Shown here piece by piece: positions 1-8,639 of a stretch of 64,000 bases of DNA. Source of the stretch: Defluviitaleaceae bacterium (GTDB lineage Bacteria; Bacillota; Clostridia; Lachnospirales; WQUN01); assembly GCA_009779835.1 (NCBI GenBank), contig WRBD01000008.1, forward strand, positions 1-64,000. Reading direction: 5' to 3'. The translations under genes and the position numbers were made by a program. Under the pieces are notes generated by a model. That model made no database searches. It saw only the letters and a program-made list of their open reading frames with translations, and was not told the DNA's origin. The stretch's first letter is position 1. Every line of letters starts with the position of its first letter.

Positions 1-4
1 AGAA

Positions 5-268
5 ATGATACACAATGAAATGATTAGATTAAGGGAAAAGGTATACCGAGACACAGGCAATTCCACAATGATACGTGTAATGATGATTAATGACCAAGTA
101 CTTACAAGAGACAGCTCGTTTGGTGGCGACAGATTTAATGCCCTTGATTTTTGGGGTGATAATACAATTGACGAAGCCTTGCGTGGTTTCCTGGGCAACT
201 TTGAAGTCTTTAAAAATATCGTACAAGGGTTAAGAGTGCCGGACCCTTATAGACGGAATATTCTATAA
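5..268 (+). CDS. hypothetical protein, possibly the 3' end of a longer gene
   Basis: This 87-residue reading frame lies at the left edge and its frame is open to the window boundary, so the first ATG may be internal to a longer gene. No ribosome binding site can be judged because only four bases precede it. The product is mixed hydrophilic and hydrophobic, with no signal peptide, membrane segment or motif I recognise. It ends 17 bases before the stop of the convergent cinA. I do not assign a family. It could also be a chance frame. Confidence 0.4.
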   Translation: MIHNEMIRLREKVYRDTGNSTMIRVMMINDQVLTRDSSFGGDRFNALDFWGDNTIDEALRGFLGNFEVFKNIVQGLRVPDPYRRNIL

Positions 269-285
269 TAATTAACCCGATTAAG

Positions 286-1533
286 CTAACCAATGTCCAT
301 GTCAATTTTCTTCCGCAATAAATCCAACGCGGATATAGCGGAACGCCTGCGAATTTCGTTACGATTTCCTGTGAAATTAAATTTTTCTGTAAGCATTCCG
401 CGCCCCGCGACAAACAGCCCAACGTATACCAAGCCGACGGGCTTTTCTTGTGTGCCGCCGTCTGGACCGGCTATGCCTGTTATCGAGATAGCCACTGTTG
501 CGTTCGCCGCTTTTGCCGCACCTTCCGCCATTGCGGCGGCTACTTCTGCGCTAACCGCGCCATGAGCCGCGAGCAGACTTTCCGGTACAAAAAGCCGTGC
601 GGTTTTTGCTTCATTTGAATATGTTACGAAGCCTTCACGAAACACAACGGAACTACCCGGCACAGAGATTAAATCGGAAGATACAAGCCCGCCCGTGCAG
701 GATTCCGCAACGGCAAGAGTGTGATTTTGAGTTTTCAGAAGTTCAAGAACAACTTCCGCAAGAGAAACTTCATTTTCACCATAAATTCGCGGGTTTAGAC
801 GACGGTAAATTTCGTCGGCAACGGGCGAAAGCAAAGTGTGTGCAGCGGTTTCGTCCGCTGCGGAGGCGGTTATGCGAATATGAACCTCGCCAACCTTTGC
901 GTATGGCGCGATTGTCGGATTTGTTTGCGCGTCAATTAAATCGCGTAACTGCGATTCAACGGCTGTCTCGCCGATTCCGATTATTTTTAAAGTTCGTGAA
1001 ACAAAAACGCCTTCGGTTTTTTCGCGCAAAAAAGCAGCCGCGTAATTCAAAAAGAGCGGCTGTAATTCGTGCGGCGGGCCGGGCAGCATAATTAAAATCT
1101 TCCCGCCACTTTCTATACATATTCCGGGCGCGGAGCCGTTTTCGTTCGGGAAAACCTTTGCACCCTGCGGAACAAGCGCGTTGCGTTCAACGCTCTCGGG
1201 CAGTTCCCGCCCCGCGAAACGCTCCAAAATCCGTTGCCGCGATTCCTCGTGCATTTCAAGCTTCAGACCGAAAAATTCCGCCGCAACGCTTTTTGTGATA
1301 TCGTCCTGCGTCGGGCCAAGCCCGCCTGTGGTGATTACAACATCGGCATTCTCAAACGCGTGTTCAATCGCGCATTTCAACCGCTTATGATTATCTCCCA
1401 CCGACGTATGTCTGAAAACCGAAACACCAATTCCGGCAAGCTGCTGCGACAAAAATGCCGCGTTCGAGTTTGTAATATTTCCTAAAAGTATTTCCGTTCC
1501 TACGTTTAAAATTTCAGCTACTATAAAAATCAC
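286..1533 (-). CDS. cinA: CinA-family protein (MoCF-like domain plus PncC amidase domain)
   Basis: The 415-residue product has the usual two-domain CinA layout. An N-terminal molybdopterin-binding-like domain (about residues 5-175) carries GGLGPTQDDITK. A C-terminal CinA/PncC domain (about 255-410) carries AVAESCTGG and SITGIAGPDGG. In characterised relatives the C-terminal domain deamidates nicotinamide mononucleotide and the N-terminal domain acts as an ADP-ribose pyrophosphatase, so a role in pyridine nucleotide salvage is expected in the cytoplasm. The start is a GTG directly after AAGGAAAAAG. It follows the S41 protease stop by only eight bases, which suggests co-transcription. The length is normal for the family. 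Confidence 0.95.
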   Translation of the reverse strand: MIFIVAEILNVGTEILLGNITNSNAAFLSQQLAGIGVSVFRHTSVGDNHKRLKCAIEHAFENADVVITTGGLGPTQDDITKSVAAEFFGLKLEMHEESRQRILERFAGRELPESVERNALVPQGAKVFPNENGSAPGICIESGGKILIMLPGPPHELQPLFLNYAAAFLREKTEGVFVSRTLKIIGIGETAVESQLRDLIDAQTNPTIAPYAKVGEVHIRITASAADETAAHTLLSPVADEIYRRLNPRIYGENEVSLAEVVLELLKTQNHTLAVAESCTGGLVSSDLISVPGSSVVFREGFVTYSNEAKTARLFVPESLLAAHGAVSAEVAAAMAEGAAKAANATVAISITGIAGPDGGTQEKPVGLVYVGLFVAGRGMLTEKFNFTGNRNEIRRRSAISALDLLRKKIDMDIG

Positions 1534-1541
1534 CTTTTTCC

Positions 1542-2741
1542 TTAGAATTTCCCTGCCATAACCTCCAATGCGGCTTGCAGTTGAATATCTTCTTCCAGTG
1601 TAAGATTACCGATTCTACGGCTTAACGCGTCGGACATTTCTACAATTACATGCGGTGTTATGCCAACTCCGTGAATGCATTCGCCGTTTGGCGTGTGGTA
1701 GGTTTGAACGGTCAGTTTAATTGCGGTGCCATCGGAAAGATATAGTAAATTTTGCACAACGCCTTTGCCGAAAGTTTGTGTGCCTACGATTGTACCTGCT
1801 TTCGTATCGCGAACCGCACCGCTTAAAACTTCACTCGCGCTTGCGCTGCGTCCGTTCACGAGAAGAACAAGCGGCAAGCCCAAGTAATCTGCATCGGAAT
1901 AAAAATTTTCGCGCCGACCGGCAGCATTTATGGTGTAGGTTATTATTCCTTCAGGAAGCAAACGGTCTGCAATTTCGTTTACGGCGCAAAGAAGACCGCC
2001 CGGATTGTTTCGTACATCAAGTATAAGTCCGTTCATTCCGTCGGAGTAAAGCGCGGAAAGCGCATTCTCGAATTGCCCCACAGTTACGCGGTCGAAGCCG
2101 TCTAAACGAATGTAACCCACCATTCCGTTTTCGGTGTAATGCATTTCATGGAAAACGGTGGGAACTTCTACGCGCTCACGGATAATTTCCACATTGAAGC
2201 GTTCATTTTCATACGGGCGGAAAATTGAAACTGTAACAGAAGAACCCTCCGGGCCGGAAATCATTCCTACAACATCTTCGCGTAAACGTCCAGCAACGTC
2301 AAGCCCATTCACACCGGTTATTTTATCACCGGGAAGAAGCCCTGCTTTCTCCGCAGGCGAGCCTTGAACCGTAGACGCAATTGTTATATACGGGTCATCA
2401 GGTTCGACAGAAATCATTACGCCTATGCCGACGAAAGCACCTTCCGTCCGCTTATGAAAAGCCTCAAGCGCATCCGCGTCAAGATACTGCGTGTACGGGT
2501 CGCCGACTCCTTCAAGAAATCCCCTGTACATATTTTCCAACATTTCTTCCTTGTCGAAAGGTACAATCGAAAACATATTTAAAAAATCGTAAATTTCCAA
2601 AATTTTTGTGTTTGGGTCAATTCCTTGCCAACGCATCTGCCGCGCAAAAACAGAAGCCCCCATAAAAAGTACAAACATAATCATGGCAGTAGCTATACAG
2701 CCCGTTCCGAGTCCCGTTAAAAAAGATTTATTTTTGTCCAT
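1542..2741 (-). CDS. S41-family carboxyl-terminal processing peptidase with PDZ domain
   Basis: This is a membrane-anchored CtpA/CtpB-type serine protease of 399 residues. One hydrophobic segment near residues 8-33 anchors it. A PDZ domain follows at about 100-185 (GSPAEKAGLLPGD). The protease core carries VNGRSASASE, with the nucleophilic serine, and TFGKG, with the general-base lysine. Such enzymes trim envelope proteins; in Bacillus CtpB takes part in the sigma-K checkpoint of sporulation. The ORF track starts at a TTG, but the ATG six bases downstream is better placed behind AGGAGGGG, so I use 2741. It is divergent from spo0A and heads a probable operon with cinA. Assignment to a sporulation role is inference. 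Confidence 0.9.
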   Translation of the reverse strand: MDKNKSFLTGLGTGCIATAMIMFVLFMGASVFARQMRWQGIDPNTKILEIYDFLNMFSIVPFDKEEMLENMYRGFLEGVGDPYTQYLDADALEAFHKRTEGAFVGIGVMISVEPDDPYITIASTVQGSPAEKAGLLPGDKITGVNGLDVAGRLREDVVGMISGPEGSSVTVSIFRPYENERFNVEIIRERVEVPTVFHEMHYTENGMVGYIRLDGFDRVTVGQFENALSALYSDGMNGLILDVRNNPGGLLCAVNEIADRLLPEGIITYTINAAGRRENFYSDADYLGLPLVLLVNGRSASASEVLSGAVRDTKAGTIVGTQTFGKGVVQNLLYLSDGTAIKLTVQTYHTPNGECIHGVGITPHVIVEMSDALSRRIGNLTLEEDIQLQAALEVMAGKF

Positions 2742-2874
2742 GTTCAACCCCTCCTAAGTGTTTCTATGTATATGTACGACTTCTCACGAATAGTATAAAT
2801 CATGTCCGTGGCGATTTATATCGAAAAATAATGGAATATTATGGAATTTGCTTGCGGAAAGTTGTACAAAAAGC

Positions 2875-2902
2875 TTGACTTCCAATTTCTTCCTGTTATA
2901 AT
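2875..2902 (+). promoter_or_regulatory. sigma-A type promoter of spo0A
   Basis: TTGACT (2875-2880) and a perfect TATAAT (2897-2902) are separated by 16 bases. The start codon of spo0A lies 38 bases downstream of the -10 box and is preceded by AGGGAGG. A TATCGAA at 2819-2825 differs by one base from the Spo0A box TGTCGAA and could be an autoregulatory site, but a single imperfect 7-mer is weak evidence. Confidence 0.75.
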
Positions 2903-2939
2903 GGCAGAAATTGGAAATGAATGACAGGGAGGATTTACA

Positions 2940-3731
2940 ATGAGTGACAAAAAAATGAGTATCTTAATGGCAGACGATAACAAAGAGTTTTGCGATGCCA
3001 TAATCAATTATCTTGGTAAACAGCCGGACATGGAAGTTTCCGGCGTAGCCTACGACGGAATGGAAGCGTATCAAAAAATTCAAGCATTAAAACCCGACAT
3101 CGCAATAATCGACGGCGTTATGCCGAAGCTTGACGGTCTTGGCGTATTGGAAAAATTAAATCTGATTGACGCACAGGGTTACGCACCGATTTGCATAATC
3201 CTGTCAGCAATAACACAGGACAAAATTACTCAAAAAGCAATTGAGCTTGGCGCAGAGTACTACATAGCCAAGCCCTTCGATTTAGAAGCCTTGGTTTCAC
3301 GAATCCGCCAGCTGAAAGAGCAATTGAAATCCCCAATTCAAAAGGGCGTTGGCGCACGTTCGCGTCAGAACAAAGAAGTCAACCTTGAAACAAAAATAAC
3401 AGGCATTCTGCACGAAATAGGCGTACCCGCCCACATTCGCGGCTACCATTATATGCGCGAAGCAATAATGATGGCTGTAAACGACCTTGATATTCTCAAC
3501 TATATCACAAAAGAGCTATATCCTACAATTGCCAGAAAATGCAACACCACCCCCTCACGCGTTGAGCGCGCCATTCGTCACGCAATAGAAGTGGCATGGA
3601 ATCGCGGAAAAGTAGAAGTAATTGATTCTCTTTTCGGATACACAATCTCTAACAATAAAGGAAAACCCACCAACAGCGAATTCATTGCGTTAATTGCGGA
3701 CAGGCTTAGGCTTGAGCTGAAGGCGGGATAA
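2940..3731 (+). CDS. spo0A: sporulation transcription factor Spo0A
   Basis: The 263-residue product has a receiver domain (about residues 5-125) with the acidic pair ADD near the N-terminus, the phospho-acceptor aspartate in [11 protein letters not shown], and the conserved lysine in AKPF. A linker follows, then the Spo0A-specific DNA-binding domain (about 150-260) with the recognition region [16 protein letters not shown]. Spo0A is the master regulator of entry into sporulation in Bacillota, binding TGTCGAA boxes when phosphorylated. Length and both domains match the family, so the host very likely can form, or descends from formers of, endospores. It has its own promoter and terminator. The nearby hybrid kinases could feed phosphate to it, but nothing in sequence proves this. 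Confidence 0.97.
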   Translation: MSDKKMSILMADDNKEFCDAIINYLGKQPDMEVSGVAYDGMEAYQKIQALKPDIAIIDGVMPKLDGLGVLEKLNLIDAQGYAPICIILSAITQDKITQKAIELGAEYYIAKPFDLEALVSRIRQLKEQLKSPIQKGVGARSRQNKEVNLETKITGILHEIGVPAHIRGYHYMREAIMMAVNDLDILNYITKELYPTIARKCNTTPSRVERAIRHAIEVAWNRGKVEVIDSLFGYTISNNKGKPTNSEFIALIADRLRLELKAG

Positions 3732-3746
3732 GAATTTAAAACGTAT

Positions 3747-3790
3747 TGAAAAGCCCTGTTATCGTGCGGGGCTTTTCAATTTGTTTTCCT
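3747..3790 (+). terminator. intrinsic terminator after spo0A
   Basis: TTGAAAAGCCC (3747-3757) and GGGCTTTTCAA (3770-3780) are perfect 11-base arms around a 12-base loop. They are followed by TTGTTTTCC. The structure ends spo0A before the transaldolase gene. Confidence 0.85.
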
Positions 3791-3833
3791 TCATGTTATT
3801 ATTAATAAAAATCAGACGTGAAGGGAGTTTTTT

Positions 3834-4478
3834 ATGAAATTATTTATTGATACCGCAAATGTTGCGCACATCCGCGAGGTTAACGAGTGGGGAGTTATTT
3901 GCGGAGTAACAACGAATCCATCTTTGATTGCGAAAGAAGGACGCGATTTTGCGGAAGTTGTAAAGGAAATCACAACGATTGTAGACGGGCCAATCAGCGC
4001 GGAGGTTATCGACACCAAAGCGGATGGCATGGTTAAAGAAGCAGAGCAACTTGTGAAAATTCACAAAAATATTGTAATAAAAATTCCCATGACATCAGAA
4101 GGTCTTAAAGCCACAAAACAACTTACGGAAAAAGGAATTAAAACAAATGTAACGCTGGTTTTTTCCGCAGTTCAAGCGTTGCTTGCGGCGCGTGCGGGTG
4201 CAACGTATGTAAGCCCGTTCCTTGGGCGGCTCGATGATATTGGAATGGACGGAATGAATCTGATTGAAGAAATCTGCGATATTTTTGATGTGCATGGTAT
4301 CGACACGGAAATTATCGCCGCCAGTATTCGCAATCCAATCCATGTCGTTTCAGCGGCGCGGATTGGCGCACATATCGCAACAATCCCCTACCCTACTTTT
4401 GTGCAAATGCTAAACCATCCCCTCACCGACAGTGGTATTGAACGCTTTTTGAAAGACTGGGAGGGCGTTCCTAAATGA
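3834..4478 (+). CDS. tal: transaldolase, small (TalC/Fsa-like) type
   Basis: This 214-residue protein belongs to the short transaldolase/fructose-6-phosphate aldolase family. It begins with [13 protein letters not shown], has [13 protein letters not shown], and carries the Schiff-base lysine in VIKIPMT. It transfers a dihydroxyacetone unit between sugar phosphates in the non-oxidative pentose phosphate pathway. The start follows GAAGGGAG. Its TGA overlaps the ATG of transketolase (ATGA at 4475-4478), indicating translational coupling of the two pathway enzymes. Fructose-6-phosphate aldolase activity is an alternative within the same fold, but the transketolase partner favours transaldolase. 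Confidence 0.93.
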   Translation: MKLFIDTANVAHIREVNEWGVICGVTTNPSLIAKEGRDFAEVVKEITTIVDGPISAEVIDTKADGMVKEAEQLVKIHKNIVIKIPMTSEGLKATKQLTEKGIKTNVTLVFSAVQALLAARAGATYVSPFLGRLDDIGMDGMNLIEEICDIFDVHGIDTEIIAASIRNPIHVVSAARIGAHIATIPYPTFVQMLNHPLTDSGIERFLKDWEGVPK

Positions 4479-6466
4479 GTAAACTCGTTTGTGAAAAAAG
4501 AATAAACACCTTGCGTTTTCTAAGTGCGGATGCGGTTCAGAAAGCAAACAGCGGACACCCCGGCTTACCGCTTGGTGCGGCACCGATGTCGGCTGTTCTT
4601 TGGGGCAACGTCATGAAGCATAATCCGAAAAATCCAAAATGGCAAAACCGGGACAGGTTTATTTTATCGGCGGGTCATGGTTCATCCTTGCTATACAGTT
4701 TGCTGCACGTTTTTGGCTATAACGTGAGCATTGAAGATTTAAAAAATTTCCGCCAAATGGATTCAAAAACACCGGGGCATCCGGAGTACGGCCACACAGA
4801 CGGGGTTGAAATAACCACAGGCCCGCTTGGACAAGGAATTGCAAATGCGGTTGGTTTTGCGTGGGCGGAAAGCCATCTTGCGGCGAAATTTAATAAGCCC
4901 GACGCAAAAATTGTTGACCATTACACCTATGTTCTGTGCGGCGACGGTTGCTTGCAAGAGGGTGTTTCCGCCGAAGCGGTTTCTCTTGCGGGGACGCTTA
5001 GGTTTGGCAAGTTGATTCTTTTATACGATTCAAACGATATTACAATTGAAGGTTCAACAGGAATTTCCTTCACCGAAGATGTTGGCAAACGCTTTGAGGC
5101 TTACGGCTGGGACGTTCAAAAAGTAACCGACGGAAACGACCGTGCGGCAATTTTAAACGCGCTGGAAAACGCAAAAAAAACGGACAAGCCATCACTCATC
5201 GAAGTAAAAACCATAATCGGTTATGGTTCGCCCAAACAGGGAACGGCGGCGGTTCACGGTTCGCCGCTTGGCGCGGAGGGAGTTGCCGACGCAAAGAAAA
5301 AATTAAACTGGCCGCATGAAGAAACTTTTTATGTGCCGGAAGATGTTAAAGCGGCGATGGCGGAGTGGCTGAAAACCGCGCAATCATGGGAGGACGACTG
5401 GAACGCTCTTGTTGAAAAATATAAATCCGCTTATCCGGACGCATGGAAGGAATGGGAAATTTGGCACAGCACGAAGCTTCCTGTTGACCTTGATAATTGG
5501 GACGAATTTTGGCAATACGAAGGAAATATCGCTACACGTGCTTCGTCGGAAATTGTGTTAAACAAGCTTTCCAAAGTTGTGCCTAATCTTTTCGGCGGCT
5601 CGGCAGACCTTGCACCTTCAACTTTAACCATCATGAAGGATAGAAAGAGTTATACAAAAGAAACGCCGTGCGGTTCCAATTTGCATTTCGGAATTCGCGA
5701 ACACGCCATGACCGCGATTGCAAACGCGTTTGCGGCATATGGCGGGTTGCGCCCGTATGTTGCTGGATTCTTTGTATTCAGCGACTACATGAAGCCCGCA
5801 ATGCGTCTTTCCGCGCTAATGAAGTTGCCCGTTATTTATATTATGACACATGATTCCATCGGCGTTGGCGAAGACGGTCCAACACACCAGCCCATTGAAC
5901 AGCTTGCATCTTTACGAAGCATACCCGGCTTTACGGTGTTCCGTCCGTGCGACACAAAAGAAACGGCCGTTGCATGGGCTTATGCGTTAAATAAAACCGA
6001 CGGCCCCACCGCACTTATTCTTACACGGCAAAATCTGCCTTTGTTACCGGAAACGGGCAAAGGTGCATACAAGGGCGCGTATGTATTAAAAGATTCTGTA
6101 AACCCCGCCACGGGCAAACCCGATATTCTGCTGATGGCAAGCGGTTCCGAAGTTGAATTAATTTACAACGCACAGCCAATTTTACAAGAAGCGGGAATTC
6201 ACGCACGTGTAATTTCCGTGCCATCACTTGAAGTCTTTGAAACCCTAAGCGACGCGGAAAAAGAAGAAGTCATGCCAAAATCTGTCCGCGCACGCTTAGC
6301 GGTTGAAGCCGCGTCCTCCTTCGGCTGGCATAAATACACCGGTCTTGACGGCGATGTCATCGGAATAGATACCTTCGGAGCATCCGCACCCGCGCCGTCA
6401 TTGTTCAAATTATTCGGACTGACGGTTGACGCTGTTGTTGAAAGAGTGAAAAATATGCAATCATAA
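4475..6466 (+). CDS. tkt: transketolase
   Basis: At 663 residues this is a full-length transketolase. It has the thiamine diphosphate motif beginning GDGCLQEG and ending near YDSNDI, the substrate-side [20 protein letters not shown] segment, the central pyrimidine-binding domain with FGIREHAM, and a C-terminal transketolase domain. It moves two-carbon units between sugar phosphates and links pentose and glycolytic pools. It overlaps the transaldolase gene by four bases, so the pair forms an operon supplying pentoses, often important in anaerobes that ferment plant pentoses. A strong bidirectional terminator follows. Confidence 0.97.
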   Translation: MSKLVCEKRINTLRFLSADAVQKANSGHPGLPLGAAPMSAVLWGNVMKHNPKNPKWQNRDRFILSAGHGSSLLYSLLHVFGYNVSIEDLKNFRQMDSKTPGHPEYGHTDGVEITTGPLGQGIANAVGFAWAESHLAAKFNKPDAKIVDHYTYVLCGDGCLQEGVSAEAVSLAGTLRFGKLILLYDSNDITIEGSTGISFTEDVGKRFEAYGWDVQKVTDGNDRAAILNALENAKKTDKPSLIEVKTIIGYGSPKQGTAAVHGSPLGAEGVADAKKKLNWPHEETFYVPEDVKAAMAEWLKTAQSWEDDWNALVEKYKSAYPDAWKEWEIWHSTKLPVDLDNWDEFWQYEGNIATRASSEIVLNKLSKVVPNLFGGSADLAPSTLTIMKDRKSYTKETPCGSNLHFGIREHAMTAIANAFAAYGGLRPYVAGFFVFSDYMKPAMRLSALMKLPVIYIMTHDSIGVGEDGPTHQPIEQLASLRSIPGFTVFRPCDTKETAVAWAYALNKTDGPTALILTRQNLPLLPETGKGAYKGAYVLKDSVNPATGKPDILLMASGSEVELIYNAQPILQEAGIHARVISVPSLEVFETLSDAEKEEVMPKSVRARLAVEAASSFGWHKYTGLDGDVIGIDTFGASAPAPSLFKLFGLTVDAVVERVKNMQS

Positions 6467-6506
6467 CACCCAAAAGTGCGCTTGTACGTCGAGATTGATA
6501 CAAGCG

Positions 6507-6544
6507 AAAAAAGCCCAGAGCAGTAAATGTTCTGGGCTTTTTTC
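6507..6544. terminator. bidirectional intrinsic terminator between tkt and the WYL regulator
   Basis: AAAAAAGCCCAGA (6507-6519) pairs perfectly with TCTGGGCTTTTTT (6531-6543). The A-run on one side and the T-run on the other suit termination of the convergent genes on both strands. A second inverted repeat, CGCTTGTA/TACAAGCG, lies just upstream (about 6479-6506). From 6545 to 6701 I see no gene. Confidence 0.9.
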
Positions 6545-6701
6545 TTTGATGGCAGGTATTCTATATTCCTTTCTTCCGGAAATCTAATCATCTTCACGTT
6601 CAACATTGGAAAAAATAGGGCGCAACAACGAAAAGAAAATTAACGGTACGCGCTTGGTGGAATTGCCCGTGCTTGTGGGCTTTGATTGAAAACAACTATA
6701 C

Positions 6702-7604
6702 TTATTTGTAATTCGATAAAATTTTTTCGGCGGCGGTTTGAATTTCCTCTGCAATGTCCGCCGGTTCCAATACCGTAACTTTACCGCCAAAGCCGAGAAT
6801 CCATGTAATTAGAAATTCGCGGTTTGTGAATCCGATTTCTAAGCGAAGTCCGGCAGGGGTTTCGGTAAATGATTCAAATCCATATGTTTCAATTAATCTG
6901 TATTTTTCGGATGGGTCAAACATCGCAATTAATTTTATATCATCTGTAAATCGGGCATTAAAATCACGCTTTTCCGTGGGTATATCCCGTTGGTCATAAA
7001 GCTCATCGCATATTTTCAAATTCCATAGGCGCATCAGCTTAAATAACCGCCAATCTTGCCGTTCTAAACAAAACCCAAATACATACCATGCACTCCATTG
7101 GAAGATTACGAAGTACGGCTCTATGCGCCGATGAGATTCGCCTTTGTCGTAGTAATAATCAAACTCGATTAGCCTTGTTTCAAGAACGGCACGTTTAATC
7201 TGCTCTATTTTGTGTGTCAAATTTCCTTTGTAATGGGACGCAAGGTCAATCACCACGGGTTCGTTCATAGAAATAACCGCATCGGCATTTGCGCCCAATT
7301 TATCCAATGTACGTTCAATTTGGGATTGCTCTGATACGCTCCCCAATCCTTTTATTGCGGCGATGATTCCGGTTAGTTCATCCGTGGTCAGTACACTTTT
7401 ATCCAGCTTAAACCCCTCGGCAATGGAAATACCGCCTCCGGCTCCTTGATAAGTAATAATGGGGATTCCGGCTTGGCAAAGAGCATCTATATCGCGCCCA
7501 ATGGTGCGACGGTTAACTTCAAATTTATCAGCTAAATATGGTGCAGCCACACGGTTATTTTGCAGTAAAACTGTGAGAATACCAAGCAAACGGTTTAGCT
7601 TCAT
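6702..7604 (-). CDS. YafY-type transcriptional regulator (HTH plus WYL domain)
   Basis: The 300-residue product has an N-terminal winged helix-turn-helix (about residues 5-60, LADKFEVNRRTIGRDIDAL), a WYL ligand-sensing domain (about 140-215, with RRIEPYFVIFQWSAWYVFGF) and a C-terminal WCX extension. Proteins of this architecture are one-component regulators that bind ligands, sometimes nucleic acid or cyclic nucleotides, through the WYL domain. It starts at an ATG behind AAGGAA. It is transcribed away from the decayed mscL and has no obvious target gene beside it; self-regulation through the 7605-7722 gap is possible. The specific regulon is unknown. Confidence 0.9.
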   Translation of the reverse strand: MKLNRLLGILTVLLQNNRVAAPYLADKFEVNRRTIGRDIDALCQAGIPIITYQGAGGGISIAEGFKLDKSVLTTDELTGIIAAIKGLGSVSEQSQIERTLDKLGANADAVISMNEPVVIDLASHYKGNLTHKIEQIKRAVLETRLIEFDYYYDKGESHRRIEPYFVIFQWSAWYVFGFCLERQDWRLFKLMRLWNLKICDELYDQRDIPTEKRDFNARFTDDIKLIAMFDPSEKYRLIETYGFESFTETPAGLRLEIGFTNREFLITWILGFGGKVTVLEPADIAEEIQTAAEKILSNYK

Positions 7605-7722
7605 AAAAATTCCTTCCTCGCTAAAGTTCGTTTATTATATCACATAACAGGACAATATCATGTCGTGTTTTGATTTTTTTATTTATGATATAATTAACAA
7701 AATTTACCTAAAGGTGATTTCA

Positions 7723-8081
7723 ATGAAAAAATTCTTTTACGAGTTCAAAACATTTGCACTAAAAGGAAACATGATGGGCATTGCTGTGGGCGTGCTTATA
7801 GGTGCTGCTTTTCAAGGAGTTGTCACTTCGTTGACAGAAGATATACTGTCGCCCATCATAGGTCTGTTTATCAGGCAAAATTTCGATTCCTTGGAACTGC
7901 ACGTTTGCTAATTCCCGCAATGAACAAAATATTGGCATACGGAAAAAACGAAAAACCCGCCGCACCCGAGCGCACCTGTCAGTTCTGCATGACAGCCGTC
8001 CACCAAGACGCTTCCAGATGCATCGCGTGCACTTCTGATTTTAGAATAGAACACTTAATTTGCTTGCGCCCCGTACAATGA
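7723..8081 (+). pseudogene. mscL: mscL pseudogene (large-conductance mechanosensitive channel)
   Basis: The 5' part, from the ATG at 7723 behind AAAGGTG, encodes a good MscL start: [20 protein letters not shown], the first membrane helix, and PIIGLF, ending at a TAA at 7911. The 3' part is in another frame (ATG at 7920, stop at 8081). It reads MNKILAYGKNEKP and then a C-x2-C...C-x2-C zinc-ribbon tail (CQFCMTAV, CIAC) that matches the tail of clostridial MscL proteins. The loop and most of the second membrane helix between them are missing. An internal deletion with frameshift has therefore destroyed the channel gene. The ORF track reports only the 5' part, with an upstream start at 7660. Confidence 0.8.
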
Positions 8082-8422
8082 AGCCTGTAATTATCTGCAC
8101 AAACTTCAATAATAAAAAGTTGATATATTTGTCGTGCATGGTAAAAACATGTTTTTTAAAATAATGAAATACCGATTCCGTGTACAAGTTATGCCAAATT
8201 ATTACATCAACTTAATTAAAAATGGTTGTAATTACCAATTCTTCATGCTATACTTCATTGCGTTTACATAGAGTCTATTTGACATAATATTTACCGATTT
8301 GCCCTCAATGCTCGAAGCATATTGCTGTATTTCAAAATCTTTTTACGAGTACAGCTATGAGCGCAAGGATAGTCATTTGTAGCCCATTGTGCAAAGAACG
8401 TTCTCAGTTTTTCCAAAGTTGG
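8082..8422. other. AT-rich stretch without recognisable genes
   Basis: Between the mscL remnant and the transposase remnant I find no supported gene, RNA or clear promoter. The stretch is AT-rich and looks like decayed sequence. The short plus-strand frame at 8357-8542 in the track overlaps the antisense side of the transposase remnant and is not a gene. Confidence 0.6.
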
Positions 8423-8584
8423 CTAGTGGCGTTTAATCCCACTTGCTTTTTTGCCTGCATCGTAGACGCTTTTTTCTCCCGTATCTACTTTGGTAACGCT
8501 TTGCGCATCAACAATTCCAAGACTTGCTTTATTTTTAAGTAATTCGCCGTTTCTATGGGTTGTTACCAATTTTTTAAAACACAT
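8423..8584 (-). pseudogene. IS5-type transposase remnant
   Basis: Read on the minus strand, 53 codons from ATG (8584) to TAG (8425-8423) encode GELLKNKASLGIVDAQSV, then SVYDAGKKASGIKRH. This is the segment around the first catalytic aspartate of IS5-superfamily (IS1031/ISL2-like) transposases, normally DSQSVK followed by YDAGKKxxGRKRH. Everything upstream and downstream of this segment is missing, and I found no terminal inverted repeats. It is too short for the ORF track. It marks a past mobile element directly beside the start of the large kinase/tubulin cluster. Confidence 0.7.
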
Positions 8585-8639
8585 GATCATGTTAAAAAAA
8601 ATAATTAATTTTGATGCATATATTTTGGAGGGATTATTT

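Noticed and set aside
2403-2409. TTCGACA, a perfect inverted Spo0A box
   Set aside because: It lies inside the S41 protease coding sequence, far from any promoter, and is expected by chance at this length.
8357-8542. 61-codon plus-strand ORF
   Set aside because: It is antisense to the IS5-type transposase remnant, which has a recognisable protein signature on the other strand.
8490-8639. Upstream extension of the first VWA protein given by the ORF track
   Set aside because: The extension is antisense to the transposase remnant and lacks a ribosome site. The TTG at 8640 behind GGAGGG gives a proper signal sequence.
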